This document shows positions 44,554 through 54,955 of a DNA stretch of 64,000 bases, one piece after another. The position numbers and the translations under genes were made by a program. Source of the stretch: Prochlorococcus marinus str. MIT 9211 (GTDB lineage: Bacteria; Cyanobacteriota; Cyanobacteriia; PCC-6307; Cyanobiaceae); contig NC_009976.1 in NCBI RefSeq assembly GCF_000018585.1, forward strand, positions 1,419,941 through 1,483,940, in the 5' to 3' direction. The stretch's first letter is position 1; each line of letters begins with the position of its first letter. The notes beneath the pieces are model-generated. The model was given only the letters and a program-made list of their open reading frames with translations. It had not been told where the DNA came from and did not search any database.

Positions 44554-45753
44554 TCATTTAATGATCTTAGAAACTACACCTGCCCCAATTGTCCTACCAC
44601 CTTCTCTAATAGCAAATCTCATACCTTGCTCAATTGCAACAGGACAAATAAGTTCTCCAGTCATTTTAATTCGATCCCCGGGCATAACCATTTCAACATT
44701 GCTTCCATCATCTGCTGTAAATGCAGTTATTTGTCCTGTGACGTCAGTAGTTCTTATATAAAACTGAGGACGATAGCCAGCGAAGAAAGGCGTATGGCGG
44801 CCACCTTCTTCTTTCTTCAGAACATAAACCTCACCTTCAAACTTTGTATGCGGTGTAATAGAACCTTTTTTCACCAAAACCATCCCCCGCTCAATATCCT
44901 CCTTTTGCACCCCACGCAGTAAAAGTCCAACATTATCTCCAGCCATACCTTCATCAAGAAGCTTGCGGAACATTTCTACACCAGTGACAGTTGTCACACG
45001 AGTGTCTTTAATGCCAACGATTTCTACTTCCTCACCTACCTTGATCTTACCTCTTTCAATACGACCAGTTGCAACTGTTCCTCTACCAGTAATAGAAAAG
45101 ACATCTTCCACAGCCATTAAGAAAGGTTTGTCAACTTCTCTTTCAGGCTCTGGAATGGACTCATCAACAGATTTCATCAATTCGTCAATCTTCCCTTCCC
45201 ATTCAGAATCACCTTCTAAAGCCTTAAGCGCAGAAACTTGAATTACAGGTATGTCATCTCCGGGGAAATCATAACTACTAAGCAACTCACGAATTTCCAT
45301 CTCAACCAGCTCGATCATTTCTGCATCATCAACCATGTCACATTTATTTAGAGCAACTACCAACGACGGTACTCCAACCTGTTTGGCCAAAAGTATGTGC
45401 TCTTTTGTTTGAGCCATGGCACCATCTGTAGCAGCAACCACAATGATGGCTCCATCCATCTGAGCAGCACCCGTAATCATATTTTTCACATAATCGGCAT
45501 GCCCTGGGCAGTCAACATGAGCATAGTGACGGCCATCTGTTTCATACTCCACATGAGCAGTATTGATGGTAATACCGCGTTCACGTTCTTCTGGAGCTCC
45601 ATCAATATCTCCATAGTCTTGAGCCTGAGCTTGACCTTTCTTCGCCAAAACATTTGTTATGGCAGCAGTTAAGGTGGTTTTACCATGATCAACATGGCCG
45701 ATTGTGCCTATGTTGACGTGTGGTTTGTTTCTTTCGAACTTCTCGCGGGCCAT
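44554..45753 (-). CDS. tuf: Elongation factor Tu
   Basis: A 399-residue EF-Tu with GTPase motifs [18 protein letters not shown] and NKCDMVDD, effector region ERERGITIN, and two beta-barrel domains. Delivers aminoacyl-tRNA to the ribosome. It follows fusA by 40 nt in the str operon. Confidence 0.98.
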   Translation of the reverse strand: MAREKFERNKPHVNIGTIGHVDHGKTTLTAAITNVLAKKGQAQAQDYGDIDGAPEERERGITINTAHVEYETDGRHYAHVDCPGHADYVKNMITGAAQMDGAIIVVAATDGAMAQTKEHILLAKQVGVPSLVVALNKCDMVDDAEMIELVEMEIRELLSSYDFPGDDIPVIQVSALKALEGDSEWEGKIDELMKSVDESIPEPEREVDKPFLMAVEDVFSITGRGTVATGRIERGKIKVGEEVEIVGIKDTRVTTVTGVEMFRKLLDEGMAGDNVGLLLRGVQKEDIERGMVLVKKGSITPHTKFEGEVYVLKKEEGGRHTPFFAGYRPQFYIRTTDVTGQITAFTADDGSNVEMVMPGDRIKMTGELICPVAIEQGMRFAIREGGRTIGAGVVSKIIK

Positions 45754-45793
45754 TGGTTTAAAGAATCAGAAAAATAATAGTTGATTGTAGAGA

Positions 45794-47869
45794 TCAGGAA
45801 TTGCCCTGATTCTTGGAGATGATTGCTTCAGCAACATTACGAGGAACTTCCTCATAATTGCTAAACTCCATTGAGAATATACCCCGCCCCTGAGTCATTG
45901 ATCGAAGCTGGGTGGCATAACCAAACATTTCGGCTAAGGGCACTTTTGCCTGGACTTTTGATTGTCCATCATCAATAGACTGTCCTTCAACCTGTCCTCT
46001 CCGAGAGGACAGATCTCCAATAATAGAACCTAAGAAATCTTCAGGTGTTTCTACTTCTACTTTCATCATTGGTTCAAGAAGAACAGGATTACATTTTTTC
46101 ACACCGTCTTTAAAAGCCATTGAGCCAGCAATTTTAAATGCCATTTCAGATGAGTCAACATCATGAAAAGACCCATCTACCATAGTGACCTTGACATCGA
46201 TCAAAGGATATCCAGCAAGTACTCCAGACTCGCAGGTCTCTTTCATCCCATTTGAAGCTGGACCAATATATTCTTTTGGAACAACACCTCCAACAATTTT
46301 ATTAACGAACTCAAATCCTGTTCCTGGTTCTCCAGGCTCCATCTCAATCACGACATGTCCATATTGACCTTTACCTCCTGTCTGCCGGGCAAATTTACCT
46401 TCTCCCTTGGAACTTGATCGAATAGTTTCACGATAAGAAACTTGAGGAGCACCAATATTCGCCTCTACCTTGAACTCTCTTAACATTCGGTCAACAAGTA
46501 TCTCTAAATGCAGCTCGCCCATACCTGCAATTACCGTTTGATTTGTTTCCTGATCTGTACTCACTCTGAACGTCGGATCCTCTTCAGCCAAAGAAACCAA
46601 GGCTTTAGACAGTTTTTCCATATCTCCTTTTGTTTTAGGCTCTACAGCCACGGAAATAACTGGTTCAGGAATAAATAAAGTCTCTAAAACAATTGGCTCG
46701 TCTGTTGTACATAAAGTATCACCTGTGGTTGTATTCTTTAACCCAAGAACAGCTCCTAAATCGCCTGCTCGCAGTTGATCAACCTCTTCTCGATCATCAG
46801 CTTTTAACACAACTAGCCTTGAAATTCTTTCTTTTATATCCTTAGTTGAATTAGTAACGTAACTTCCCTTCTCAAGTACTCCTGAATACATCCTTACAAA
46901 AGTCAATTTGCCATATGGGTCAGCCATAACCTTAAAAGCTAGGGCACTGAAAGGCTCAGAATCATCTGAAGGACGAACTGCTTCTTCACCATTGGGCAAT
47001 ACCCCTTGAATAGGAGGAACATCTACAGGAGCCGGTAAGTAATCAACTACTGCATCCAGAACAAGTTGAACGCCCTTATTTTTAAATGCAGAGCCGCACA
47101 ACAATGGAACTAAACCGTGCTTCAGCACACCTTCACGTATGCCTTTTTTTAATTGCTGCTCTGTTAACTCTCCATTTTCAAGAAACTGCTCAATTAATTC
47201 TTCGTCTGTCTCTGCGACAGTTTCCATAAGCTTTGCCCTCCACTCCGCGGCTTCTGAAGCCATGTCTGCTGGTATATCTGACTCCTCAATATCAGTGCCA
47301 AGGTCATTTTTATAGATGTAAGCCTTATTAGCTACTAAATCAATAATCCCCGAAAGGTCACCTTCTGCTCCAATAGGCAATTGAATTGGAGCCGCATTAG
47401 CTTTTAGGCGATCTTTGATCTGGCCATAAACCTTAAGGAAATCAGCTCCAGTTCGATCCATTTTGTTTACAAAGACCATCCTAGGGACCGAATACCTATC
47501 AGCCTGGCGCCAAACAGTCTCTGATTGAGGCTGAACTCCGCCTACTGCGCAAAAAACTGCTATTACTCCATCCAGGACTCTCATGGATCTTTCCACCTCT
47601 ATGGTGAAATCCACGTGGCCAGGAGTATCAATGATGTTAATTCTGTGATCCTGCCAGCTTGTGGAAATAGCAGCAGCAGTAATTGTGATGCCTCTTTCTC
47701 TCTCCTGAGCCATCCAATCGGTAACTGCAGCGCCATCATGCACTTCACCGATCTTGTGGACAACTCCTGAATAAAAGAGAATTCTTTCAGTAGTAGTGGT
47801 TTTTCCAGCGTCAATATGCGCTGCAATACCAATATTTCTTACACGTTCTAGGGGAAAGGGCCTAGCCAC
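45794..47869 (-). CDS. fusA: Elongation factor G
   Basis: A 691-residue EF-G. Motifs are [19 protein letters not shown] (P-loop), [31 protein letters not shown], and the C-terminal domains with [18 protein letters not shown]. The GTG at 47869 gives [20 protein letters not shown], the usual start, with GGAGAG six nt upstream. An alternative TTG at 47875 is less likely. It drives translocation on the ribosome. Confidence 0.97.
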   Translation of the reverse strand: MARPFPLERVRNIGIAAHIDAGKTTTTERILFYSGVVHKIGEVHDGAAVTDWMAQERERGITITAAAISTSWQDHRINIIDTPGHVDFTIEVERSMRVLDGVIAVFCAVGGVQPQSETVWRQADRYSVPRMVFVNKMDRTGADFLKVYGQIKDRLKANAAPIQLPIGAEGDLSGIIDLVANKAYIYKNDLGTDIEESDIPADMASEAAEWRAKLMETVAETDEELIEQFLENGELTEQQLKKGIREGVLKHGLVPLLCGSAFKNKGVQLVLDAVVDYLPAPVDVPPIQGVLPNGEEAVRPSDDSEPFSALAFKVMADPYGKLTFVRMYSGVLEKGSYVTNSTKDIKERISRLVVLKADDREEVDQLRAGDLGAVLGLKNTTTGDTLCTTDEPIVLETLFIPEPVISVAVEPKTKGDMEKLSKALVSLAEEDPTFRVSTDQETNQTVIAGMGELHLEILVDRMLREFKVEANIGAPQVSYRETIRSSSKGEGKFARQTGGKGQYGHVVIEMEPGEPGTGFEFVNKIVGGVVPKEYIGPASNGMKETCESGVLAGYPLIDVKVTMVDGSFHDVDSSEMAFKIAGSMAFKDGVKKCNPVLLEPMMKVEVETPEDFLGSIIGDLSSRRGQVEGQSIDDGQSKVQAKVPLAEMFGYATQLRSMTQGRGIFSMEFSNYEEVPRNVAEAIISKNQGNS

Positions 47870-47962
47870 AGTCAACTCTCCGTTGTGGATATTAAAAAGC
47901 GGATGTGACTCTACAGGTCAGCATGCAATAAATGAAAGTTTTTCAATGCTATTTGCTAAAAC

Positions 47963-48433
47963 TCAATAACGATAATGAGCAAAAGCTTTGTTCGCCTCAG
48001 CCATTTTATGTGTCTCTTCCCTTTTCCTCACTGCATTACCAGCCTCATTAGCCGCATCCATGAGTTCGCCAGCAAGTTTGTGCGCCATGCTGCGACCATT
48101 CCTTGATCTTGAGAAATTTACAAGCCATCTAAGTGCCATTGCCGTTCCCCGTTCCTGACGAACTTCCATAGGAACCTGATAAGTAGCTCCTCCAACCCTT
48201 CTAGCCCTAACTTCTACAAGAGGAGTAGCGTTCTTAACTGCTGTTTCAAATAGTTCTATTGGATCAGAGCCTGTTCTTTCATTGATTAATCCAAAAGCGT
48301 CTGACAAAATCCTTTGTGCTGTTGATTTCTTTCCATGCTTCATAAGCCGAGCAACCATCATTGTTGCTAGACGATTATTAAATTGAGGATCAGGCAAAAC
48401 TGGCCTTTTTTCTGCCGCATTACGTCTTGACAT
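47963..48433 (-). CDS. rpsG: 30S ribosomal protein S7
   Basis: A 156-residue S7, starting [20 protein letters not shown] with the RNA-binding middle and the [20 protein letters not shown] motif, ending in a helical tail. It nucleates the 3' domain of 16S rRNA. Order rpsL-rpsG-fusA-tuf is intact. Confidence 0.97.
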   Translation of the reverse strand: MSRRNAAEKRPVLPDPQFNNRLATMMVARLMKHGKKSTAQRILSDAFGLINERTGSDPIELFETAVKNATPLVEVRARRVGGATYQVPMEVRQERGTAMALRWLVNFSRSRNGRSMAHKLAGELMDAANEAGNAVRKREETHKMAEANKAFAHYRY

Positions 48434-48485
48434 AAGTTATGTGATGAAGAAATTTGAATAGAAAGAAATGATGAAAGTTTAATTA

Positions 48486-48857
48486 CTACTTCGGAACTTT
48501 TGCTCCATATTTAGAGCGAGATTGTCGTCGATCCTTAACACCTGCTGTGTCAAGAGTCCCTCGAATTATGTGATAACGCACACCGGGGAGATCTTTAACT
48601 CTGCCTCCCCTAAGCAATACCACTGAGTGTTCTTGAAGATTGTGGCCAATACCCGGGATATAGGCTGTTACTTCAAAACCTGAGGTTAATCTTACGCGAG
48701 CGACCTTACGCAATGCAGAGTTTGGTTTTTTTGGAGTTGAGGTATAAACCCGAGTACAAACTCCCCTACGCTCTGGACAGGAACGCAATGCAGGCGATTT
48801 AGTCTTACGAGTGAGCCGCTTTCGCTCAGTTCTAATTAGCTGTTGAATGGTTGGCAT
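48486..48857 (-). CDS. rpsL: 30S ribosomal protein S12
   Basis: A 123-residue S12 starting [20 protein letters not shown] with the [17 protein letters not shown] segment, the decoding-centre loop with K-x-x-N, and a basic end. It is the first gene of the str operon and diverges from gltB. Confidence 0.98.
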   Translation of the reverse strand: MPTIQQLIRTERKRLTRKTKSPALRSCPERRGVCTRVYTSTPKKPNSALRKVARVRLTSGFEVTAYIPGIGHNLQEHSVVLLRGGRVKDLPGVRYHIIRGTLDTAGVKDRRQSRSKYGAKVPK

Positions 48858-48965
48858 CGAGAATTAACATTTAGGCCTGGAATTTGACCTGCTATCAACA
48901 AACTTCCATATTACTCGGTCATCCACCCTAAATAACAATTTCTAATTTAAATTGATTCAAGGCAC

Positions 48966-48977
48966 TTAAAGCTTTAA
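48966..48977. repeat. 12-bp palindrome in the rpsL/gltB divergent region
   Basis: TTAAAGCTTTAA is a perfect palindrome in the 209-nt region between the two divergent starts. The sequence is AT-rich, so chance is likely. I see no NtcA-type GTA-N8-TAC site here. Confidence 0.35.
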
Positions 48978-49066
48978 AGAATTGAATGCACTCTTCTAGG
49001 ATCATTTGATACGCCTCACACTACTTTTCCATCTACTCAGGTAAATCGATCAGTTTGGTTGAATTT

Positions 49067-52000
49067 ATGCCTCTTGATTCCAGTAGTCCTAAGTCGCCTT
49101 ACTGCGATAGCAAATCCCCAGACTCAATGATTGGGGAGAAAGATGCCTGTGGCGTCGGCTTCTTAGCTCATACAAAAGGCGTCCCCAGCCATTGGGTACT
49201 GCAACAAGCACTTCGCGGCTTGGAATGCATGGAGCACAGAGGAGGATGTGGTGGAGACAGTGATTCCGGTGATGGAGCAGGAATCCTCTGTGAAATTCCA
49301 TGGAAATATTTAAAAAGCATTTGGTCGGCAGCAAAAACAGCCAATAGATACACTGGATTAGGCATGATTTTTATGCCTAATGATGAAAAAGAACGTAATT
49401 CTGCAAAAGCTATTTTTGAGAAAGAAGCACGAGGCCTTGGGCTAATTTCAAAAGGATGGAGAGAAGTCCCTGTTAAAACTTCTGTTCTAGGAGTACTCGC
49501 CAGAGATACAGCCCCTTTTATCGAGCAATGGCTCATTGAAGGGCAAGAACATGGCGAGAAACTAGAGAGATTGTTATATCGATTAAGAAAGCGCATAGAA
49601 AAGCGATGCATAGAAACACTAGGAGAAAATGCAAAAGATCTTTATATAGCTTCTTTAAGTAATCGAACTGTTGTGTACAAAGGGATGGTTAGGTCTGAGG
49701 TTTTAGCAAGTTTCTATACTGACCTCCTAGACCCTCGCTTTGAAATAGCCTTTGCCGTCTATCACAGAAGATTCAGTACAAACACACTTCCCAGATGGCC
49801 ACTGGCACAGCCAATGAGACTTCTTGGGCATAACGGAGAAATCAATACATTGCTAGGGAATCTCAACTGGGCGAAAGCTACGGAAGTCCACTTAAGAGAA
49901 ATTTGGAATGACTCAACAGATGACTTAAAACCTGTTGTGAATGCATCCTCAAGTGATTCTGCAAATCTTGACGCAACACTTGAACTACTCGTCAGAAGTG
50001 GAAGACCTATTACGGAAAGCCTTCTTACTCTTGTTCCAGAAGCATTTCGAGACCAACCAGAACTCGAAGGTCAATCTGCAATAAAATCATTCTATGAATA
50101 TTCAGCTTGTACACAAGAGTCTTGGGATGGCCCAGCTCTTCTAGTCTTTGCGGATGGTTGTTTTGTAGGAGCAACACTAGATAGAAATGGTCTCAGGCCA
50201 GCACGTTACTGCGTTACAAAAGATGATTTAGTCATCATGGGTTCTGAAACAGGTGTGGTTGATATTGAAGATGAACGAATCCTTGAAAAAGGAAGATTAG
50301 GGCCAGGACAAATGCTCGCTGTGGATCTTCAGCAAGGCAGACTTTTAAGAAATTGGGATGTCAAGAAAGAAGCTGCGAGTAGACATCCCTACAAGGAATG
50401 GCTATCAGATAATCGACTAAACTTGTCTAAACAACCCTGGAAAAAAGAAACGTATTTGAGCCAACTAGATCTAATACAAATTCAAACAGCATTTGGATTC
50501 TCAGCAGAGGATTTAGATCTAGTCATCGAAGCAATGGCCAGCGAAGGGAAAGAGCCTACTTATTGCATGGGGGACGATATTCCTCTTGCAATACTCTCTA
50601 GCAAGCCTCACCTCTTATACGACTATTTCAAACAAAGGTTTGCTCAAGTCACCAATCCTCCAATAGACCCATTGAGAGAAAAGCTAGTAATGAGCCTCGA
50701 AATGCATCTTGGCAAACGTGGTTCACCTCTCAAGCCCAAGCCAAATGCCTTCTCAGTTGTTCATATAAACTCACCAATATTAAATGAAAATGATTTAGCT
50801 CAGATAAGCAAAGCCAGTCTTCCTGTTAAAACACTAACGACTTTATTAGATATTGAGCAAGGTGTTACTGGGCTAAAGGAAAGCCTCATGCAACTTTGTA
50901 ATGAAGCCGAAAAAGCCGTACGAGATGGGAACAGAATCCTAATACTCTCAGACCGTGGAATCTGTGCTACTAAAACATATATTCCTCCTTTACTTGCAGT
51001 TGGTGCAGTTCATCACCACTTACTGCTTCATAAGCTGCGCCTAGATGCATCAATAATTGTTGATACTGCACAATGCTGGAGTACGCATCATGTGGGATGT
51101 CTCATTGGATATGGTGCAAGCGCTATATGCCCATGGTTAACGTGGGAAAGCACTCGCCATTGGTGGGAGCACCCAAAGACCCAAAAGTTAATTCAAAGCG
51201 GCAAAATACCGAACCTCACGATTAATAAAGCACAAGAGAATTTAAAAAAGGCTTTAGAAGATGGGCTTCGAAAGATCCTATCAAAGATTGGTATATCTCT
51301 CTTGGCGAGTTATCATGGTGCTCAAATCTTCGAAGCAGTAGGTATTGGCTCTGACTTAATCAACCTGGCCTTCGCAGGAACAACGAGCAGAATCGCTGGG
51401 TTGAGCTTAAAAGAGTTAGCTATTGAAACTCTTTCTTTTCACAGCAAAGCATACCCTCAATTAGATCGTAAGAGACTAGAGTTTCTAGGGTTTGTTCAAT
51501 ATAGAACTGGCGGTGAATACCACTTAAACAATCCAGAGATGTCTAAAGCACTTCATGCTGCTGTAAAGGCTGGGCCACAGTATAACCACTTCACGACATA
51601 TAAATCCCTATTAGAGTCAAGACCCGCAACAGCATTGCGTGACTTGCTAACTCTGCGCGAATCAAAGAAAACTTTACCTCTAGATCAAGTAGAAAGTGCT
51701 GAAAGTATTTGCAAAAGATTTTGCACAGGAGGCATGAGTTTAGGGGCGCTATCAAGAGAAGCTCATGAAGTGCTAGCAATAGCTATGAACCGCATAGGAG
51801 GTAAAAGTAATAGCGGTGAAGGAGGAGAAGATCCAGATAGATTTAAAACCCTGAATGATGTCGATTCAGAGAATCAATCTCAAATCTTGCCAAATATCAA
51901 GGGTCTTAGGAATGGAGACACTGCATGCTCAGCAATAAAACAAATCGCATCGGGCCGTTTTGGAGTAACCCCTGAATATCTCAGGAGTGCTAAGCAACTG

Positions 52001-53650
52001 GAGATAAAAATGGCCCAAGGAGCTAAGCCTGGCGAAGGTGGGCAGCTACCTGGCCCCAAAGTAGATTCATATATAGCGAAACTCCGAAATAGCAAAGCAG
52101 GCGTTGCTCTCATATCTCCTCCTCCACACCATGATATTTACTCCATAGAAGATTTAGCTCAGCTAATTCACGACCTACATCAAGTTCATCCATCAGCAAA
52201 AGTAAGCGTAAAGCTAGTAGCAGAGATAGGGATTGGGACTATTGCAGCTGGAGTGGCAAAAGCAAATGCTGATGTGATACAGATTTCAGGCCATGATGGT
52301 GGGACAGGTGCTTCTCCGCTTAGCTCTATAAAGCACGCAGGCTTACCATGGGAATTAGGCCTTACAGAAGTTCATCGCTCCCTTATTGAAAATGGTTTAA
52401 GAAGTCGAGTGTTACTGAGAACAGATGGTGGATTAAAAACCGGTTGGGATGTCGTTATCGCTGCCCTACTTGGAGCAGAGGAATTTGGTTTCGGGTCGAT
52501 TGCCATGATTGCCGAAGGCTGCATAATGGCACGCATTTGTCATACCAACAAATGTCCAGTGGGTGTGGCTACACAACAAGAAGCACTACGAAAACGCTTC
52601 CCAGGTCTCCCAGAACATGTAGTCAATTTTTTCCTCTTTGTCGCAGAAGAAGTGCGACACATCCTCAGCAATCTAGGAGTTGCAAGACTGGAAGATCTAA
52701 TTGGAAAAACAGAGCTTCTAGAGCCTCGTAATTTAAAACTGCCAAAAACGAACAAGCTTGATCTATCTTCTCTCCTTAAGCCTCTAGAAACTGCAAATGA
52801 TAGATCATGGCTTCAGCACAAGAATACAGCTCATTCAAATGGAATTGTATTGGAAGATAAGCTTCTAAAAGATAGTGAAATTAAGCAGTCAATCATTTCA
52901 CATGCCAATGTAATCAAAGAGATTCCAATCCTCAATACCGATAGAAGCGTTTGTGCCCGTATATCCGGTGAGATAGCTCAACTATATGGAAACAAAGGCT
53001 TTAAAGGTAATCTTAATCTGACATTTAAGGGTTCGGCAGGACAAAGTTTTGGCGCCTTCCTTTTGCAAGGAATGAACATTCGCTTAGTGGGGGAAGCTAA
53101 CGACTATGTAGGTAAAGGAATGAATGGAGGTGTTTTAACAATAGTGCCTCCTAGCAATAATCAAAATGTCTCCAATCATGTAATCCTTGGCAACACATGC
53201 CTTTATGGGGGAACAGGCGGTAAGCTCTTTTCTCTTGGAAGAGCAGGGGAGCGTTTTGGTGTAAGAAATAGTGGAGTTCATGCAGTTATCGAAGGTGCAG
53301 GCGATCATTGCTGTGAATACATGACAGGAGGAATAGTTGTCGTACTTGGCTCAACGGGCAGAAATGTAGGTGCAGGAATGACTGGTGGAGTAGCTTTTCT
53401 ATTAGATGAAGAGGATCAAGCTACAGCTCGTATAAATCAAGAAAATGTTGGAATTCATGGCTTATCTACCAAAGAACAGGAGGATTTGCTCAAGCCTCTC
53501 TTAGAAGAGCACTTAGTACAAACTCAAAGCACCAAAGCCCATGACATTCTTAATCGTTGGGCATACTGGAAGGAGCTTTTTAAAGTAATTGTCCCACCAA
53601 GTGAGAAAAGTAAAGTTGGCCTAGAGGCAGTGGACATAGCACTCGTATAA
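49067..53650 (+). CDS. gltB: Ferredoxin-dependent glutamate synthase (Fd-GOGAT)
   Basis: A 1527-residue glutamate synthase that turns glutamine plus 2-oxoglutarate into two glutamates, using reduced ferredoxin in cyanobacteria. From ATG at 49067 a propeptide of 27 residues precedes the catalytic Cys28 (DACGVGFLAH). The FMN-binding domain has the GQLPGPKV and SGHDGGTGASPLSSIKHAG segments, the [3Fe-4S] cluster ligands are CIMARICHTNKC, and the C-terminal beta-helix is rich in glycine repeats. A TTG at 49055 gives a four-residue extension. No GltD-type small subunit is adjacent, consistent with the ferredoxin-type enzyme. The yciI-like gene follows by 3 nt. Confidence 0.95.
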   Translation: MPLDSSSPKSPYCDSKSPDSMIGEKDACGVGFLAHTKGVPSHWVLQQALRGLECMEHRGGCGGDSDSGDGAGILCEIPWKYLKSIWSAAKTANRYTGLGMIFMPNDEKERNSAKAIFEKEARGLGLISKGWREVPVKTSVLGVLARDTAPFIEQWLIEGQEHGEKLERLLYRLRKRIEKRCIETLGENAKDLYIASLSNRTVVYKGMVRSEVLASFYTDLLDPRFEIAFAVYHRRFSTNTLPRWPLAQPMRLLGHNGEINTLLGNLNWAKATEVHLREIWNDSTDDLKPVVNASSSDSANLDATLELLVRSGRPITESLLTLVPEAFRDQPELEGQSAIKSFYEYSACTQESWDGPALLVFADGCFVGATLDRNGLRPARYCVTKDDLVIMGSETGVVDIEDERILEKGRLGPGQMLAVDLQQGRLLRNWDVKKEAASRHPYKEWLSDNRLNLSKQPWKKETYLSQLDLIQIQTAFGFSAEDLDLVIEAMASEGKEPTYCMGDDIPLAILSSKPHLLYDYFKQRFAQVTNPPIDPLREKLVMSLEMHLGKRGSPLKPKPNAFSVVHINSPILNENDLAQISKASLPVKTLTTLLDIEQGVTGLKESLMQLCNEAEKAVRDGNRILILSDRGICATKTYIPPLLAVGAVHHHLLLHKLRLDASIIVDTAQCWSTHHVGCLIGYGASAICPWLTWESTRHWWEHPKTQKLIQSGKIPNLTINKAQENLKKALEDGLRKILSKIGISLLASYHGAQIFEAVGIGSDLINLAFAGTTSRIAGLSLKELAIETLSFHSKAYPQLDRKRLEFLGFVQYRTGGEYHLNNPEMSKALHAAVKAGPQYNHFTTYKSLLESRPATALRDLLTLRESKKTLPLDQVESAESICKRFCTGGMSLGALSREAHEVLAIAMNRIGGKSNSGEGGEDPDRFKTLNDVDSENQSQILPNIKGLRNGDTACSAIKQIASGRFGVTPEYLRSAKQLEIKMAQGAKPGEGGQLPGPKVDSYIAKLRNSKAGVALISPPPHHDIYSIEDLAQLIHDLHQVHPSAKVSVKLVAEIGIGTIAAGVAKANADVIQISGHDGGTGASPLSSIKHAGLPWELGLTEVHRSLIENGLRSRVLLRTDGGLKTGWDVVIAALLGAEEFGFGSIAMIAEGCIMARICHTNKCPVGVATQQEALRKRFPGLPEHVVNFFLFVAEEVRHILSNLGVARLEDLIGKTELLEPRNLKLPKTNKLDLSSLLKPLETANDRSWLQHKNTAHSNGIVLEDKLLKDSEIKQSIISHANVIKEIPILNTDRSVCARISGEIAQLYGNKGFKGNLNLTFKGSAGQSFGAFLLQGMNIRLVGEANDYVGKGMNGGVLTIVPPSNNQNVSNHVILGNTCLYGGTGGKLFSLGRAGERFGVRNSGVHAVIEGAGDHCCEYMTGGIVVVLGSTGRNVGAGMTGGVAFLLDEEDQATARINQENVGIHGLSTKEQEDLLKPLLEEHLVQTQSTKAHDILNRWAYWKELFKVIVPPSEKSKVGLEAVDIALV

Positions 53651-53653
53651 GCA

Positions 53654-53962
53654 GTGTCGTTATTTATCAAGACCGAGCAATTCACTCAAGACACTCTAAG
53701 GCTTTTGCCAGAACAGCGTCATGCTTACCTAGCAGAGCATAAGTTTTGGGTGGAGAAATTAAAGTCCACTGGTAAAAAGCTAGCCTCCGGCTATTTAGTC
53801 AATGAAGAAAAATGTCCTGGGGGAGGAGGATTACTAGTTATAGAAGCAAATTGTTTTGAAGAAGCAAAATTACTTGTTGAGCAAGACCCCATGGTAAAAA
53901 ATAATTTAGTCACTTGGGAACTACAAGAATGGATACCTGTAACAGGACAGCTCCTAAGTTAA
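53654..53962 (+). CDS. YciI-like protein
   Basis: A 102-residue protein of the YciI type: RHAYLAEHKFWVEKLKSTGKKLASGYL with the central His and the GGLLVIEANCFEEAKLLVEQDP segment. Family members are small dimeric alpha-beta proteins, some hydrolytic, most of unknown role. The GTG start at 53654 is 3 nt after the gltB stop, so it is probably translated from the same mRNA. It ends 2 nt from the convergent lipA. Confidence 0.85.
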   Translation: MSLFIKTEQFTQDTLRLLPEQRHAYLAEHKFWVEKLKSTGKKLASGYLVNEEKCPGGGGLLVIEANCFEEAKLLVEQDPMVKNNLVTWELQEWIPVTGQLLS

Positions 53963-53964
53963 AT

Positions 53965-54849
53965 TCATCTTGGGTAAGTAGCCATTAGTCTTTGTACCTC
54001 TCCAGCGTGATAACTACTCCTAGTGAGTGGGGAGCTAACAACTTGAAGGAACCCTAATTTTGCTTCTCCTTCCTTTCTATAAGCTGCAAATTGGTCAGGG
54101 GTGACAAAGCGTGCTACAGGCAAATGCTTAGGCCCAGGAGAAAGATATTGACCTATCGTAACAATATCAACTTGGTTAGACCTAAGATCGGATAAGACAT
54201 TCATAACCTCTTCATCTGTCTCTCCAAGGCCAACCATCAATCCTGACTTGGTATATACCTTAGGCCAACCATCTCTAACACGACGCAATAATTCCAAAGA
54301 ACGTTCATATTGCCCTTGAGGTCTAGCCTTTTTATATAAGCGTGGAACTGTTTCTATATTGTGATTCAGAACATTTGGCTTTGCTTTCATCACAACATTT
54401 AGAGCATTCCAGTCGCCACATAAGTCGGGAATCAATAGCTCTATTGTTGTTTCTGGAGAACGTGCCCGGACTGACTCAATACAAGCCACAAACTGGCTTG
54501 CACCACCATCCTTGAGATCATCTCGATTTACAGAAGTAATAACAACATGGTTTAACCCTAATCTCGAAACAGCCTCTCCAAGGCGATGTGGTTCCGTTGG
54601 ATCTAAACCTCGCTCACTTTTATCAAAAGCTATATCACAATATGGACATGCACGTGTACATCCTGGCCCCATTATCAGAAAAGTAGCAGTGCCTCCTGCA
54701 AAACACTCCCCAATATTGGGGCAACTAGCTTCTTGACAAACAGTATTGAGTTTTAAATCTGACAACAACTCAGCTACTGAGCCAATCCTCTCCTGTTGAG
54801 GTGCTTTGACTCGTAGCCATTCCGGTTTGAGCAAGTTCGGTCTCTTCAT
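53965..54849 (-). CDS. lipA: Lipoyl synthase
   Basis: A 294-residue radical SAM enzyme that inserts two sulfurs into octanoyl chains on lipoyl domains. It has the auxiliary cluster motif [12 protein letters not shown] and the SAM cluster motif CTRACPYC, plus [14 protein letters not shown]. Length is normal. No other lipoate gene is adjacent. Confidence 0.96.
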   Translation of the reverse strand: MKRPNLLKPEWLRVKAPQQERIGSVAELLSDLKLNTVCQEASCPNIGECFAGGTATFLIMGPGCTRACPYCDIAFDKSERGLDPTEPHRLGEAVSRLGLNHVVITSVNRDDLKDGGASQFVACIESVRARSPETTIELLIPDLCGDWNALNVVMKAKPNVLNHNIETVPRLYKKARPQGQYERSLELLRRVRDGWPKVYTKSGLMVGLGETDEEVMNVLSDLRSNQVDIVTIGQYLSPGPKHLPVARFVTPDQFAAYRKEGEAKLGFLQVVSSPLTRSSYHAGEVQRLMATYPR

Positions 54850-54955
54850 AAAACAACTTTAGAAAGATTAGATTAAAAAAATCATGAAAAAAATGCTTTG
54901 AACATTTTTCTAATCTGATCAAGGGATAAATACGAGTTTTTAATTTGTGAAGACC

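Noticed and set aside
48858-49066. NtcA site (GTA-N8-TAC) for gltB
   Set aside because: No copy of the motif with correct spacing was found.
54880-54930. AT-rich hairpin after cobJ as a terminator
   Set aside because: The stem is almost all A-T and the T run is weak; not strong enough to claim.
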